A stretch of 64,000 nucleotides of DNA from Aquila chrysaetos chrysaetos (lineage: Eukaryota; Chordata; Aves; Accipitriformes; Accipitridae), in the NCBI RefSeq assembly GCF_900496995.4, contig NC_044006.1, positions 31,805,120-31,869,119 on the forward strand. Reading direction: 5' to 3'. Positions 27,101-35,559 of the stretch are shown piece after piece. The position numbers and the translations under genes were made by a program. How positions within the stretch are numbered: the first letter of the stretch is position 1; every line of letters starts with the position of its first letter. The notes under the pieces are model-generated. The model was given only the letters and a program-made list of their open reading frames with translations, was not told the DNA's origin and did no database searches.

Positions 27101-30100
27101 ATCCTCCTCCATATATTGATGGTATTCGGATCAACAGTCCTCATTATCTGACCAAGATAAAGCTGACCTCTCCAGGGCCCCATATATTTACCTTAGTGGT
27201 GTCCCAGTATGAGAAACAAAACACCATCCATTACACCATCAGGGTATGTACTGTTGGTTTCATAATGAATGTAAACAATTAAAGTGTCCTTTATTTGTAA
27301 GTTTGCTAAAAAAAAGTGTACTTCTGGATCAATATCGTTATTTTGGGGAGGGAGTCTATGAATGATGGAGCAGAACTACTGGATGAAGTGTTTGATAATG
27401 TTCTCCATTTGTACTTAAGACAATATAGTATGTGTGTTTTTAATAATGAAATTTTAGTAATGAAGTCAGCTGAAAAAGACTTTCATTTCCTAGAATCTGT
27501 GCACAGGCACAGCATTGGCACTGTATATATCCACAATAAGCCTATTGTAGATCCCAATTAAGATTTCAAGGTTTTTGACTTCTCTAAGTCCTTGGACTCA
27601 GTATTTAGGTTTTTCTGTAACTGCTGAGTCATGTGATGATCAATGCTAGATGTCTCTTTTTGTCACTGAAAAAAGTAAAATGCAGATTGTTTCCATTTTG
27701 CTTTTTTAAAGAAAAATTAAATAGAACTAAGTCTTGTTAGTCCCAGCATTATTCTGGATTTTGAGTTTCAGACAGGGTCATCTGATGAGTAATACGGGCA
27801 TGTAGTGACTAAGTATCTAAAAATGATGTGTAAGCAATTCTGCTTTTTTTTAAACATGTCATGATTTCATATGAAAAGTGCCAGATGAATGTGTGACCAG
27901 CTTCTTCTTTTACAACACAGGTGTATTCCTTGTGCAAGTTCACCTTTTCCAAGATTCCTACACCATATACCACTTCCAAACGGGTAAAGAAATATTTTCT
28001 TTTATGGGTCACTGGATAATAATTCTGGTTTGGCTTTTCCATATTTGAGATGTACAAGGTTTTTAAATACATTTTTATACTACTGCCCAAAAATGCCATC
28101 TCACGCCATGTTCTAGTAAATGAAACTTAACTAAAGCTTAATCTAAGCATCATTAGCTCAAGACCAGTCCTGTACTTGTTACATATAATTTGCCAAACAA
28201 TTAGCTGCACTGTTAGCATAATTCATACCAACATAAAAGTCCTTGGGCTGGCTCACTCTGTCCACACCACTCTGTATGGATGGTGGCTTAACTTTCACTG
28301 GCATTTGGTATGTAAGCTTCACCTTCATTGCAGAGTGTGTTGTTACAGCTGTGTTATTGCAGATAAACTGCAAAGCCTTTGTAGAATAGACTGGCCTTTA
28401 GAATAAGAACCTGTACCCTAATATGTAATTACTCTGCAGAGATCAAATTGTGCTAGTACTACTGCAGAGTAAAAACCCTGCAAAAGTGTTGCTCATTTTC
28501 CATTGAGAGAATTGCATGATTTTCTTGGAAAAACTCTTGGCATGATGGAACAAAATCAGCAATGGCAAACCAAAGGCACCAGTAGCAAGACTCTGACAAA
28601 CGGACTTAGGATGGCAATATCGCAATACATTACTGTTCCTAAGTTTTGCGTAGACATCTCAAAGGTCTGTAACCATTAGGATAAGCGCTCACATTGTCAA
28701 ACAGGATCAAGGCAATATATCCATCATACATTTCATGTACAAATGCTCCCTGAGAGTACAGCAGCAGGGGCAAGAGCAAAAAACTTGACTGAAATTAAGT
28801 CAGAAGCCCAGGCAGTTTTGGGGTCAGCTGCTGTTCGTATTTCAGCTGTCAATGTGAGCTGCAGTTGTATCTTCAGCTGAAGTATAAATATAGCCAAGAG
28901 CTCAGAGGATAAAGTAACTTGTGTATATTTTCATGTATTAGCATTTTTATCCTCAAGAGAGAATAAGTCAGCAGCTGTTAACTTTAATCTCTGTACTCAC
29001 CATGCATACCCTGGGGAATCCTACTATAGGCAGAAGTCTTCTGTCCAAACTGTAACTTCTTCAGGAAGAAAGAAATAAGGCTAGTTTGAGCCACAGTGGA
29101 ACAGTCCATTTTCTAGGATGCTCATGCCTGAAGCCAAGGATTACATTACTTTGTGTAGTCAGGGGGACATGCTGGCTTGCAGCTAGGCTCTTGAGTTCAG
29201 ACAGTGCTTTGTACCAGCTGTTATTTCTGGAACAGGCCCTTGAAGCTAGCCGGTTCTGGAGAGCGGTAAGTGACTAGAGAGATTCCTGGGAACAGAGAGA
29301 TGATTTGCTTGGTTCTTCCAGAAACCATTGTCCTTTTTAGCTCTTAAAAACTAGGCTTAAGTTGGGGGAATGCTTTAAGAGGTCAAAAACTCATTGAAGG
29401 TGACCAGCCTGTTTGAGGCAGGATATCTGTTTTATGTTGTATTGTGTTTCAAAAGAAAATTAAGTATGTGGAAACCTCCTATTAGTTATTTGAATATGTC
29501 TGTCTAGCATTCAAATAAAAGGCACGTTCTATCTGTCCAAGGCCAGCTCTGTCTTTATGATTAAATACAAAAAGTTAGTTGCCTGTGCTTAATGCTTCTT
29601 TGGTGCTTGCTTAGCAGTCATCACACTTAAGCAGAAACTAATTCACAGTTTACCAGTAAAAGCAAGTTCTGTTAGATGCCTTATACTAAAGTTGAGTGGT
29701 CACCTCTAGAGCTCACCAAGCCCTAGGGCGATTCCTGCAACTAAGTGCTGTGGAGGTGGAAAAGGCCTGGAAAGCTAACACCACAGAGCAGTTTTAGGTA
29801 CCTGGGTAGTAGCATGTTGGGGGTTTTTGGACACTGAGTAGAGAAATTAAATCACAAGAAAAAATGTTGCTCCTTGCTCATTTGACAGAAAGGGGAGGGA
29901 AGTAACAGGAGAAATGTATCTATCTATCTTGGCTATAAATTTGTGTGAATGCCTAGCATGTCTTGCAAGTCTAACCTTTCAGTTTAATGACTAGCAGGAG
30001 GAACTTGTAAACAGATGGCCTGTTTCTCAAACTCTGAGCAGTAGTTTTCCTCTTGTATGTCTTTGTCCTTGTGAAATCTGTCCTTATGGTTATCTATCTT

Positions 30101-32167
30101 GTCCCTGTAATGCTCGTTTCCAGAGTACAGAGGTGAATGGGCAGGGCTGGAGGCAGTGATTTCAAAGGCAAAGGTTACAACACAAGTAGTGGTGTACTTC
30201 CTGTACCACTGTTGTTTCTCATTTAGCACAACGATGCAGTTTGTCATAGTCAGAAAGTCACTTGTTACTTATTTAATATAAGCTGAAAAAAATACAGTAC
30301 ACTTGTAAGGGATCTAAGGCTTTGACTGAGGTGGGTGGAGGACTGCAGTGAAACTCTGACTACTTAATACAATCTTTCACTTGCACTTTAAAAATCAGTG
30401 ACCTCTAAAGTGAGAGGAACCTATAGTCTTGTTTGTGTGTATAAATAAGCAATAAAAATCCTCAGGATATAAAGTATTTTCTGTACTTTTGACTTCTTTC
30501 AGGTTAATGGACAGTGGAAAGGTCACAGTGCTGGAGGATGTGGAAATTTCAGAGACACCTACAAAAATAACCCCATTTATCAATTCCAGCTGGACAAGAA
30601 TGGACCATTACTAATTGAACTGCGGGGACCAAGGTTTGTAGTGAATAAGTGTGCATCAACATAGCAAGAGTATGACATGCTAAAGATAAAGCTTTGTCAG
30701 TATCTTCCATGGGGAGGGTGGGAAGCTCCCTGAAAAGCTAGAAGATAAGGTATGGGAGGTGGCTCAGATTTAGGACTAGTTATATTTCTAACTTCACCAT
30801 CAGTAGCGATTTAAACCTGCCCATTTGCTACTGAGGAAATCCTTGACCTACAAGGGAAGCAGGAGCCTTCTTTCTCTTTAGTTTTGGGGTATAAGCAGAG
30901 CTAGGCTTTGCACAGAGGGGAAGAAGGTACAAAGGACTTTTTCTTCCTCTTAAAACTAACTATGATCATAATGCCTTTTCTTTTGTAGTAGAACTAATAT
31001 GCAGGATACTAAACCCTTACAGGTTTCAAACAACAGCCTATGTAGTAGCTTCAGCTTGAAAAGTGCATTTACTCTGCCACTAGCAGGCCAGGAGAAGTAT
31101 TGGATGTCAGTGCCTTATAGAACAGACCTACACAGGTCAAATTTCTTTGGCAAAATTCATGATCTACCTCAAAATACCAATATACAGCACTTCTAAATAG
31201 CAACATCCCCTGACATGCAGTCAACTGTTTTATCTTTTGCAAATCTGTACAGTGGGCCCCACAAATAGGCAGCACTTTTCTATCCATCCTCCCCTCTTTG
31301 AGGAAACACCTCTCATGAAATGAAGATGAGTGCAAAGGTGTGGCTATACTGTTCCACTAATTGAGCAGTTTTTTGTATGCATTTTTTTCTGCACTTGCAG
31401 ATCATATTCAGGTAGTTTGAATGACAGGGGCAGTAGTGCCCGTCACATGTTAAAGGTAGTAGACAAACTGTCCCAAGTTATAGTGTAACATGAGAAATTC
31501 TGCTGTGATCACTGACATTGATTCCTCTGACAGCAATCAGATCACACCCCAGGATCTGTGCCATGTGTCACCACAAGTTTAACTACTTCAAGTCTACTTA
31601 AATGCAGGGGCAGACTTCTAGCAGGCATTTTCCATATAGTCTAGTTCCAAACCTGAAACATGTTCTGCCTTCCTCCAAATTCTACATTCATGTTATGGTG
31701 AGTTTGACTTAACATTTCTGTCACAAATGTGACAAAACTTTTAGATGTCTTCCAGTTACACTGTGTAGTTTTTAATAAATAGCCCTCTTCATGGTAATCC
31801 TGATGACTGAAATAACTAAAGTTAACAGTCTGTCATGTCACTTGCAGGCAATACAGTGTTGGTTTTGAACTCATCACAGTCTCGACAGTAGGAGATCCTG
31901 GTTCCTATGGCTTTCAGAAAAAGAGCAGCGGTGATTACAGGTAATACTCACTTAATGCAGTCTTAAGAAGTTTGAAACATACTTCAGATCTTAGTTCTAA
32001 CAGGTAGTTTCTTTCATCATAGGTGTGGATTTTGCTACTTGGAAGTGGAGAACATATATGCTGGAGTTTACAACATTATCCCCACCACATTCCTGCCTCA
32101 ACAAGAGGGTCCTTTTTTCTTAGATTTTAACAGTGCTACTTCTCTTAAGGTATCACAGCTGCAGTGA
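390..32167 (+). CDS. CAPN7: Calpain-7 (PalB homologue, MIT-domain calpain), complete 21-exon coding region
   Basis: This is an intracellular cysteine protease of the calpain-7/PalB branch. It lacks the calcium-binding penta-EF-hand domain and is recruited to ESCRT-III (CHMP1, IST1) at endosomes and the midbody through N-terminal MIT domains. Coding exons are 390-491, 4810-4918, 6593-6750, 8987-9054, 10167-10367, 11908-11994, 12911-13037, 13810-13895, 14803-14896, 16498-16644, 18370-18476, 20021-20141, 20378-20522, 22340-22439, 24096-24231, 24677-24752, 27098-27243, 27921-27983, 30503-30633, 31848-31940 and 32023-32167. They total 2442 nt, or 813 residues, equal to the mammalian length as I recall it. 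The start GCCATGG is an optimal Kozak context. Domains: tandem MIT (about 1-165), a variable linker (about 150-200), a calpain protease core (about 220-540) and two C-terminal beta-sandwich domains (about 541-813). The catalytic residues Cys290, His458 and Asn478 are present. All introns are GT-AG with consistent phase, and there is no frameshift or internal stop. Intron 20 is only 82 bp. Confidence 0.97.
492..4809 (+). other. CAPN7: CAPN7 intron 1
   Basis: The first 400 bases are the 3' half of the CpG island and include the pentamer repeat at 669-693. The rest is AT-rich, with no gene or recognisable interspersed repeat seen. The several short ORFs here are not coding. Confidence 0.8.
669..693 (+). 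repeat. (GTGCC)5 pentamer microsatellite
   Basis: There are five tandem GTGCC units, preceded by GGCCC repeats at about 651-665, inside the CAPN7 CpG island. Confidence 0.9.
4810..4918 (+). CDS. CAPN7: CAPN7 coding exon 2 (residues 35-71)
   Basis: It completes the first MIT three-helix bundle ([15 protein letters not shown], then [16 protein letters not shown]). Acceptor ttccctgcag; donor GCAG|gtgggt; ends in phase 1. Confidence 0.96.
5419..6260 (-). mobile_element. Decayed CR1 LINE, 3' portion, minus orientation
   Basis: The left end reads AGAATCATAGAATCA, the reverse complement of the ATTCTATG-type octamers that end avian CR1 elements, so the element's 3' end is at about 5419 and it runs rightward to its truncated 5' end. 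The - strand ORF at 5722-5964 retains CR1 ORF2 C-terminal features: [15 protein letters not shown] followed by [18 protein letters not shown]. The region at 5935-6240 continues the typical CR1 order. It is broken by stops and substitutions, 5'-truncated and non-functional. It lies wholly in CAPN7 intron 2. No target-site duplication was identified and the ends are approximate. Confidence 0.85.
6593..6750 (+). CDS. CAPN7: CAPN7 coding exon 3 (residues 71-123)
   Basis: It encodes the start of the second MIT domain ([19 protein letters not shown], then [15 protein letters not shown]). Acceptor tttcatttag; donor ACA|gtatgt; ends in phase 0. Confidence 0.96.
6893..6914 (+). repeat. T22 homopolymer
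   Basis: Uninterrupted T run in CAPN7 intron 3, ending in TTAG. Confidence 0.95.
8987..9054 (+). CDS. CAPN7: CAPN7 coding exon 4 (residues 124-146)
   Basis: A 68-nt exon for the last helix of MIT 2 ([13 protein letters not shown]). Acceptor gtacataag, donor ATAG|gtgagt. The acceptor has a purine-interrupted tract but is the only one that keeps the frame. Confidence 0.93.
10167..10367 (+). CDS. CAPN7: CAPN7 coding exon 5 (residues 146-213)
   Basis: It encodes the Ser/Lys/Pro-rich linker between the MIT region and the protease core, ending in the conserved [13 protein letters not shown]. The linker is the least conserved part of the protein. Acceptor tttgctttag; donor TTAG|gtaagt. Confidence 0.96.
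11196..11250 (+). repeat. G-rich tract with quadruplex potential
   Basis: It has multiple runs of four or more G separated by short T or CCTTTTC loops, including a run of about 15 G, in CAPN7 intron 5. It fits the G3+N1-7 quadruplex pattern on the coding strand. Confidence 0.85.
11908..11994 (+). CDS. CAPN7: CAPN7 coding exon 6 (residues 213-242)
   Basis: Start of the protease core ([19 protein letters not shown]). Acceptor gacttgcag; donor TTTC|gtaagt; ends in phase 2. Confidence 0.96.
12911..13037 (+). CDS. CAPN7: CAPN7 coding exon 7 (residues 242-284)
   Basis: It encodes [19 protein letters not shown] and [16 protein letters not shown], which lead directly to the catalytic cysteine. Acceptor ttaaatctag; donor CAG|gtaaat. 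Confidence 0.96.
13373..13402 (+). repeat. T30 homopolymer
   Basis: Uninterrupted T run in CAPN7 intron 7, directly followed by GGACAGG, which makes a strong-looking cryptic splice acceptor. Confidence 0.95.
13810..13895 (+). CDS. CAPN7: CAPN7 coding exon 8 with catalytic Cys290
   Basis: It encodes [20 protein letters not shown]. The Cys in VSDCSF is residue 290 by exon counting and is the calpain nucleophile. Acceptor ctttacag; donor AAG|gtaagt. Confidence 0.97.
14803..14896 (+). CDS. CAPN7: CAPN7 coding exon 9 (residues 313-344)
   Basis: It encodes [20 protein letters not shown] and the following [11 protein letters not shown]. The acceptor follows an unbroken T tract (14782-14796). Donor AAAG|gtaagt, phase 0. 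Confidence 0.96.
15544..15557 (+). repeat. G14 homopolymer
   Basis: G run in CAPN7 intron 9 (ATGGGG...GTAAGG). Confidence 0.95.
16498..16644 (+). CDS. CAPN7: CAPN7 coding exon 10 (residues 345-393)
   Basis: It encodes [20 protein letters not shown] and [20 protein letters not shown], conserved calpain core motifs (DD.LP; E.W..L.EKAY.K). Acceptor ttcacacag; donor TTCT|gtaagt. Confidence 0.97.
18125..18161 (+). repeat. T37 homopolymer
   Basis: Longest homopolymer of the window, in CAPN7 intron 10, about 200 bp before the exon 11 acceptor. Confidence 0.95.
18370..18476 (+). CDS. CAPN7: CAPN7 coding exon 11 (residues 394-429)
   Basis: It encodes [20 protein letters not shown], with the calpain ALTGW motif. 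Acceptor gcatttcag; donor AGAG|gtagaa, a weak but canonical GT. Confidence 0.96.
20021..20141 (+). CDS. CAPN7: CAPN7 coding exon 12 with catalytic His458
   Basis: It encodes [16 protein letters not shown] and [17 protein letters not shown]. The His in PTHAYAV is residue 458 and is the catalytic base. Donor AAG|gtatca, phase 0. Confidence 0.97.
20378..20522 (+). CDS. CAPN7: CAPN7 coding exon 13 with catalytic Asn478
   Basis: It encodes [20 protein letters not shown]. The Asn in LKNPW is residue 478 and completes the triad. Acceptor tttctttag; donor AATG|gtaata, phase 1. Confidence 0.97.
22340..22439 (+). CDS. CAPN7: CAPN7 coding exon 14 (residues 518-551)
   Basis: It encodes [20 protein letters not shown] and [14 protein letters not shown], the end of the protease core (F.I.W.D....YD motif). 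Acceptor cctttgtag; donor CACAG|gttggt. Confidence 0.96.
24096..24231 (+). CDS. CAPN7: CAPN7 coding exon 15 (residues 551-596)
   Basis: First part of the proximal beta-sandwich domain ([35 protein letters not shown]). Acceptor cttttag; donor AAG|gtgccg is non-consensus beyond GT. Confidence 0.95.
24677..24752 (+). CDS. CAPN7: CAPN7 coding exon 16 (residues 597-622)
   Basis: It encodes [20 protein letters not shown] and KVYYP within the first beta-sandwich domain. Acceptor tttttatag; donor CCAG|gttagt. Confidence 0.96.
26558..26571 (+). repeat. G14 homopolymer followed by GAGAGA
   Basis: G run in CAPN7 intron 16. Confidence 0.93.
27098..27243 (+). CDS. CAPN7: CAPN7 coding exon 17 (residues 622-670)
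   Basis: It encodes [20 protein letters not shown] and [19 protein letters not shown]. Acceptor tttttcag; donor AGG|gtatgt, phase 0. The reading frame happens to stay open upstream to about 26815, so raw ORF calling overextends this exon. Confidence 0.96.
27921..27983 (+). CDS. CAPN7: CAPN7 coding exon 18 (residues 671-691)
   Basis: A 63-nt exon encoding [20 protein letters not shown] then R. Acceptor tacaacacag; donor CGG|gtaaag. Phase 0 on both sides, so skipping it would keep the frame. Confidence 0.95.
30503..30633 (+). CDS. CAPN7: CAPN7 coding exon 19 (residues 692-735)
   Basis: Start of the second beta-sandwich domain ([40 protein letters not shown]). The W..G.AGGC..F..T...NP.Y signature of calpain C2-like domains is clear. 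Donor CAAG|gtttgt. Confidence 0.97.
31848..31940 (+). CDS. CAPN7: CAPN7 coding exon 20 (residues 735-766)
   Basis: It encodes [20 protein letters not shown] and [11 protein letters not shown]. Acceptor cacttgcag; donor ACAG|gtaata. The following intron is only 82 bp. Confidence 0.96.
32023..32167 (+). CDS. CAPN7: CAPN7 coding exon 21, terminal (residues 766-813)
   Basis: It encodes [35 protein letters not shown] and the C-terminus KVSQLQ, then TGA at 32165-32167. Acceptor ttcatcatag. Confidence 0.97.
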
Positions 32168-32535
32168 GGAGACAGATTGGTGCATTACTGTTTAAGGAGG
32201 TGTTTTTGATCTGTCCTACAGTCTGAGAACAGGTGAATAACTCTTACTACACATACACATAAAAGAAAATTACATTCTAAGTTAGAACCAAAAGCATGGA
32301 ATCACTGATTTACCAGTTATTTGTGGTAGACAGCTGTGGTTTTTGCTGCTATGATATTGGAGTGAGCACTGTTCAACAGGCTTGTGAACAGGCTAAAATA
32401 CTTAAATTCAAATGAACTGGCAGAACTCCATTTATTGCAATTTTTCCACACTTCAAATCAAAGCCTAGTGAGTTAAGAGAAAAACTAATATTGAAAGTCT
32501 CTTCTCCCAAAATACAGGGTATATAGGTTTAAGAT

Positions 32536-32541
32536 TTTATT
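32536..32541 (-). terminator. Minus-strand polyadenylation signal AATAAA
   Basis: It reads TTTATT on the + strand and is suitably placed downstream of the 88-aa ORF at 32867-33133. A second copy is at 32431-32436. Confidence 0.4.
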
Positions 32542-32866
32542 CTTAAAAGTAAACATGTAAGAAAAAATTTTCTTGTGTATTCTGCTTATTCAGTCTCAGG
32601 ACCAAATAGCTTTTACTATGTATTTGTGCTGCTATCTTGAATGTTTTCACCACTGAACTAGTTCTCACATCTAAATGTAACTTTATTACTGCTGAGCACA
32701 TAGTATTCCAGACTAACATGTTCAGCTTATCTAAAGTATGTATATAGGAGTAAAGGAAAAAGAAGATTCTGACTTTAGCTATTTCTAAACGAAGAACAAT
32801 GGCTTCACTCATGACATGTATTTTGAGAGCTGTTATTTCATATCTGTATTACTTTAGTACATAATA

Positions 32867-33133
32867 CTACAGCACAAGGTACTCTGTGGCTTCCTTCCTA
32901 CTAGCTGCAAGACCTAGCTTGATCCAGATCAGCAGTAAAAACAGGAAGTTAGCCAGCAGCAGCAGTACAGACAGTGCAGCACACCCTTCTTTTAGCAGGT
33001 GTGAAAGGTTTTCATCTAAAGGTGCACTGTAAGATTCTTTGTATCTACTGACATAGTCCCATTTGCTGGTGCGAGGAGGTAGGGAACTACCCACCATCAG
33101 CATCCCAGCAAAGAAATGTTTTATCCTCAACAT
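32867..33133 (-). CDS. Candidate small single-pass membrane protein, 88 aa, unrecognised
   Basis: I do not recognise this protein. It is an uninterrupted - strand ORF, ATG at 33131-33133 to TAG at 32867-32869, with an in-frame TGA five codons upstream of the ATG. The N-terminal half is soluble-looking (SKWDYVSRYKESYSAPLDEN, about residues 23-42). It is followed by an amphipathic stretch and one strong hydrophobic span, CAALSVLLLLANFLFLLLIW (51-70), then a basic-flanked tail (LGLAASRKEATEYLVL). This is the layout of a type II or tail-anchored microprotein, not of a random AT-rich frame. AATAAA on the same strand lies about 325 bp (32536-32541) and 430 bp (32431-32436) downstream of the stop. 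It lies antisense to the probable CAPN7 3' UTR and 4.8 kb downstream of the SH3BP5 stop on the same strand. It could be an independent small gene, a terminal exon of a longer gene, a downstream ORF in an extended SH3BP5 3' UTR, or chance. Confidence 0.45.
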   Translation of the reverse strand: MLRIKHFFAGMLMVGSSLPPRTSKWDYVSRYKESYSAPLDENLSHLLKEGCAALSVLLLLANFLFLLLIWIKLGLAASRKEATEYLVL

Positions 33134-34803
33134 TTTTATAAGTATTCAGCTTGTAGGGGAAGGATCATTCAAACCTTTCCCCTTATTAAACCACAGATGC
33201 AAGAAATGCACTTGCTGATCACATTATACAAGACTTCTTTTAAAGGGTACCTTTTTCTTTTAAGTTGAAACCAGTGAATGGAGTCCTTGACCAGTGTCAT
33301 CAATAGGAGTAGGGTCAAAGTTCTTAAGAAAATAGTGCAAGTGGCATTAGTCCAGAGTAAGATTTTTTTAGAAGCCCACTATCTGTGCTCTTCCTCCCGA
33401 AGATCTATATACATTGTATCTGAAAAGGATTAAAGATAACCAAGTTTTTCTTTTTAATTTAAACACTAACTGCCTCACTGATTCTAAAATGCATTGGTTT
33501 CTGTCTTTTTACAAATGGCAGACTTAAAATTCCACTACATTTGACAGTTGGGGGAGAGGGTGTTTTTAAAACAGCCATAGGATGTTCCCTGCTATTCAGG
33601 TTGGTTTAGCAGTTTTCCAAGCAAAAAGGTAGCATTTAAATCTTATTTTAGAGCACAGGTGCTATTTGGTCATTGAGAAACTAAGTACACATGCTACAGG
33701 AGCACCAGAAATATTATCTGTGGGCTAAAATTATTCCCAGAGAAGTCTGCTATTAGCCCTCTCCAGAAAGTACAAGATCCTTTTGTTTCATTTCTGTCAT
33801 CAGACAGCTGCTTAACAAATGTCTAGCTTTAAAAGGGCATTGAAAACACATGCCCTTCTGATTGCAGTTCTCTGAGACCATCTGGGCTAGGAAATTTGTG
33901 ACACATTTGTCACAGTGTGACTTACTTTCCTTTGCAGGGAAGTTTCTGACAATTATTGCAACAAATCAACAGAGGGAACAGCATGGGCACAAGCTGAGCA
34001 AAAATCAGATTAGGTTCTTTGTGCTTATCCTTGACCTTTGGAGTATGTGCCAAGGACTGCTTCATCCCTACAAAATTAAAATTTCATCAACTCACATTTT
34101 CCCTACAAATGTGTGTTAAGTAAGTTTTCAGCTCAGGCTAAACCATAGTGGCAACGGAGACCTGCATCTGTTTTATCACCTATGAAGTTAGAGGTAGTTA
34201 GGAAGTCTCAACTGAGTATCTTTTTGACAGTACAAAAGGCCAGAACTGCCTGCTTTCAGTACTAAGTTCTTGCACAGCCTCGCTGTCTGAGATCAAGCTG
34301 GTAGACTTGCCTACAGTAAAATCTGTTGTTTGTCTCTTGTAGTTGGTTTCTACTCTGCAGGAAGGGGTTTTTCTTCCCCTCTCCCCCCACTCCCCGAGCA
34401 CAAGCTAGTGCCAAAGCTTATGCTAGATGAAACAAGCATAAGACTCAGCTTCCATGCTGTGCTAAACTAAAACCAAGGAATGTACTCACTTTCTTAATGC
34501 CAAAGGTAGTAAGGACAAAGGATCCTGTTCCCACCAGGATACACTAACAGTTCTTACATGTACAGTACAGTTCGTGGACTGGGCTCATCCCCATAACTGC
34601 ACCAGATTTAAGCCTAGTATCAGTGTCCTTTATAACACAAGTTCTATTCAAATATTGTACCTACATAGGCTATTAGAATACCATCACTGTACATTTCCTT
34701 TCAGATACAGAACAGGACACTCAGGTGGAGCATTTAAAAGGAAACACAGAATATTCTTATAAATTCTAGTCCATAGCTTCTGGTTGTGGCAAATTAATTT
34801 TAC

Positions 34804-34809
34804 AATAAA
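34804..34809 (+). terminator. CAPN7: Polyadenylation signal AATAAA, candidate for CAPN7
   Basis: First canonical AATAAA I find on the + strand after the CAPN7 stop, with T-rich sequence (TTTTTTCG) about 20 bp downstream. Confidence 0.55.
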
Positions 34810-34830
34810 ACTTACTTTCTTGCCCTTTTT

Positions 34831-35522
34831 TCGTAGAAAAAAAAAGTTCATGTAAGCACTTTACTTATTTTTCTATATTTTTTCCACAAATAGATCTGGA
34901 AAAAATATTGGAAAGTGAACTGATCCTTAGATTTTAACACAGCTGCAAGCCAATATCTAGGTTAAGCTTTTCTTTCCCCTACAACATTTAGCAATTTTTG
35001 ATCCATATGACAGAGAATGTTAGATGCTGATGAAAGCATGAAAATGTTACAAAGCAAGACTTTTAGAAAGGAATAAGGCCACGTGTGCAAAAATTCAAAT
35101 AGCTGCACAACAGCTCAGACTGTAACAAAGGTACATTGGTCATGTTACTTTATTTCCAGTTAGACAGTCATGCACCTCTTGACCCTTAAGTCTTCTCTGC
35201 CAGTAAACAAGCAATTCAAGCTTTTAAATGTTAAAATACAAAGCCTCATAAAATATACCAAGTATCCTGCACTCCTGAGTTGTTTGTCACACACTGTACA
35301 TGTCTGAACTAGTGCCTGAGCTACAGAACAAGGGGGTAACTGATAAAGTGAAAGCCAGTTACTGTAAGGGGCTTTAAGAGGATTTACACTTTCTTTAATT
35401 CACTAAGGGAAGACTACTACAAAGAAATTATTTTTAATTCTCTATCAATCAGTGGTGCAGAGGGATAACTGGAGATAGCCTCTTCAGAAGTTTTGGCATT
35501 CTCCTTACTTATGCACTGCAAA

Positions 35523-35559
<37 letters not shown>

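Larger units (their letters stand above)
6751..32022 (+). other. CAPN7: CAPN7 introns 3-20 (non-coding content)
   Basis: Between the listed exons the DNA is AT-rich and visibly T-rich on the + strand. It holds long homopolymers and G-runs (listed separately) and a few short simple repeats. I see no other gene, tRNA, snoRNA with both boxes, or recognisable interspersed repeat. The longest introns are 18 (27984-30502), 16 (24753-27097) and 3 (6751-8986). The shortest is 20 (31941-32022). Confidence 0.75.
32168..34830 (+). other. CAPN7: CAPN7 3' UTR (probable extent)
   Basis: Non-coding on the + strand after the CAPN7 stop. Candidate + strand polyadenylation hexamers are ATTAAA at 33185-33190 and 33429-33434, and AATAAA at 34804-34809. 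A still more distal AATAAA is at 36219-36224. Which is used cannot be decided from sequence. A - strand small ORF overlaps this interval at 32867-33133. Confidence 0.55.

Noticed and set aside
26815-27282. 155-codon + strand ORF
   Set aside because: Only 27098-27243 is coding (CAPN7 exon 17). The rest is intron that happens to stay open in frame.
27630-27670. TGATGA ... CACTGA resembling box C/D snoRNA boxes in intron 17
   Set aside because: The boxes are only about 30 nt apart, there is no terminal stem, and C'/D' boxes are missing. Too short for a snoRNA.
32543-32812. 89-codon - strand ORF just downstream of the candidate microprotein
   Set aside because: Composition is typical of AT-rich UTR and there is no domain layout. 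It is better read as 3' UTR of a possible - strand transcript.
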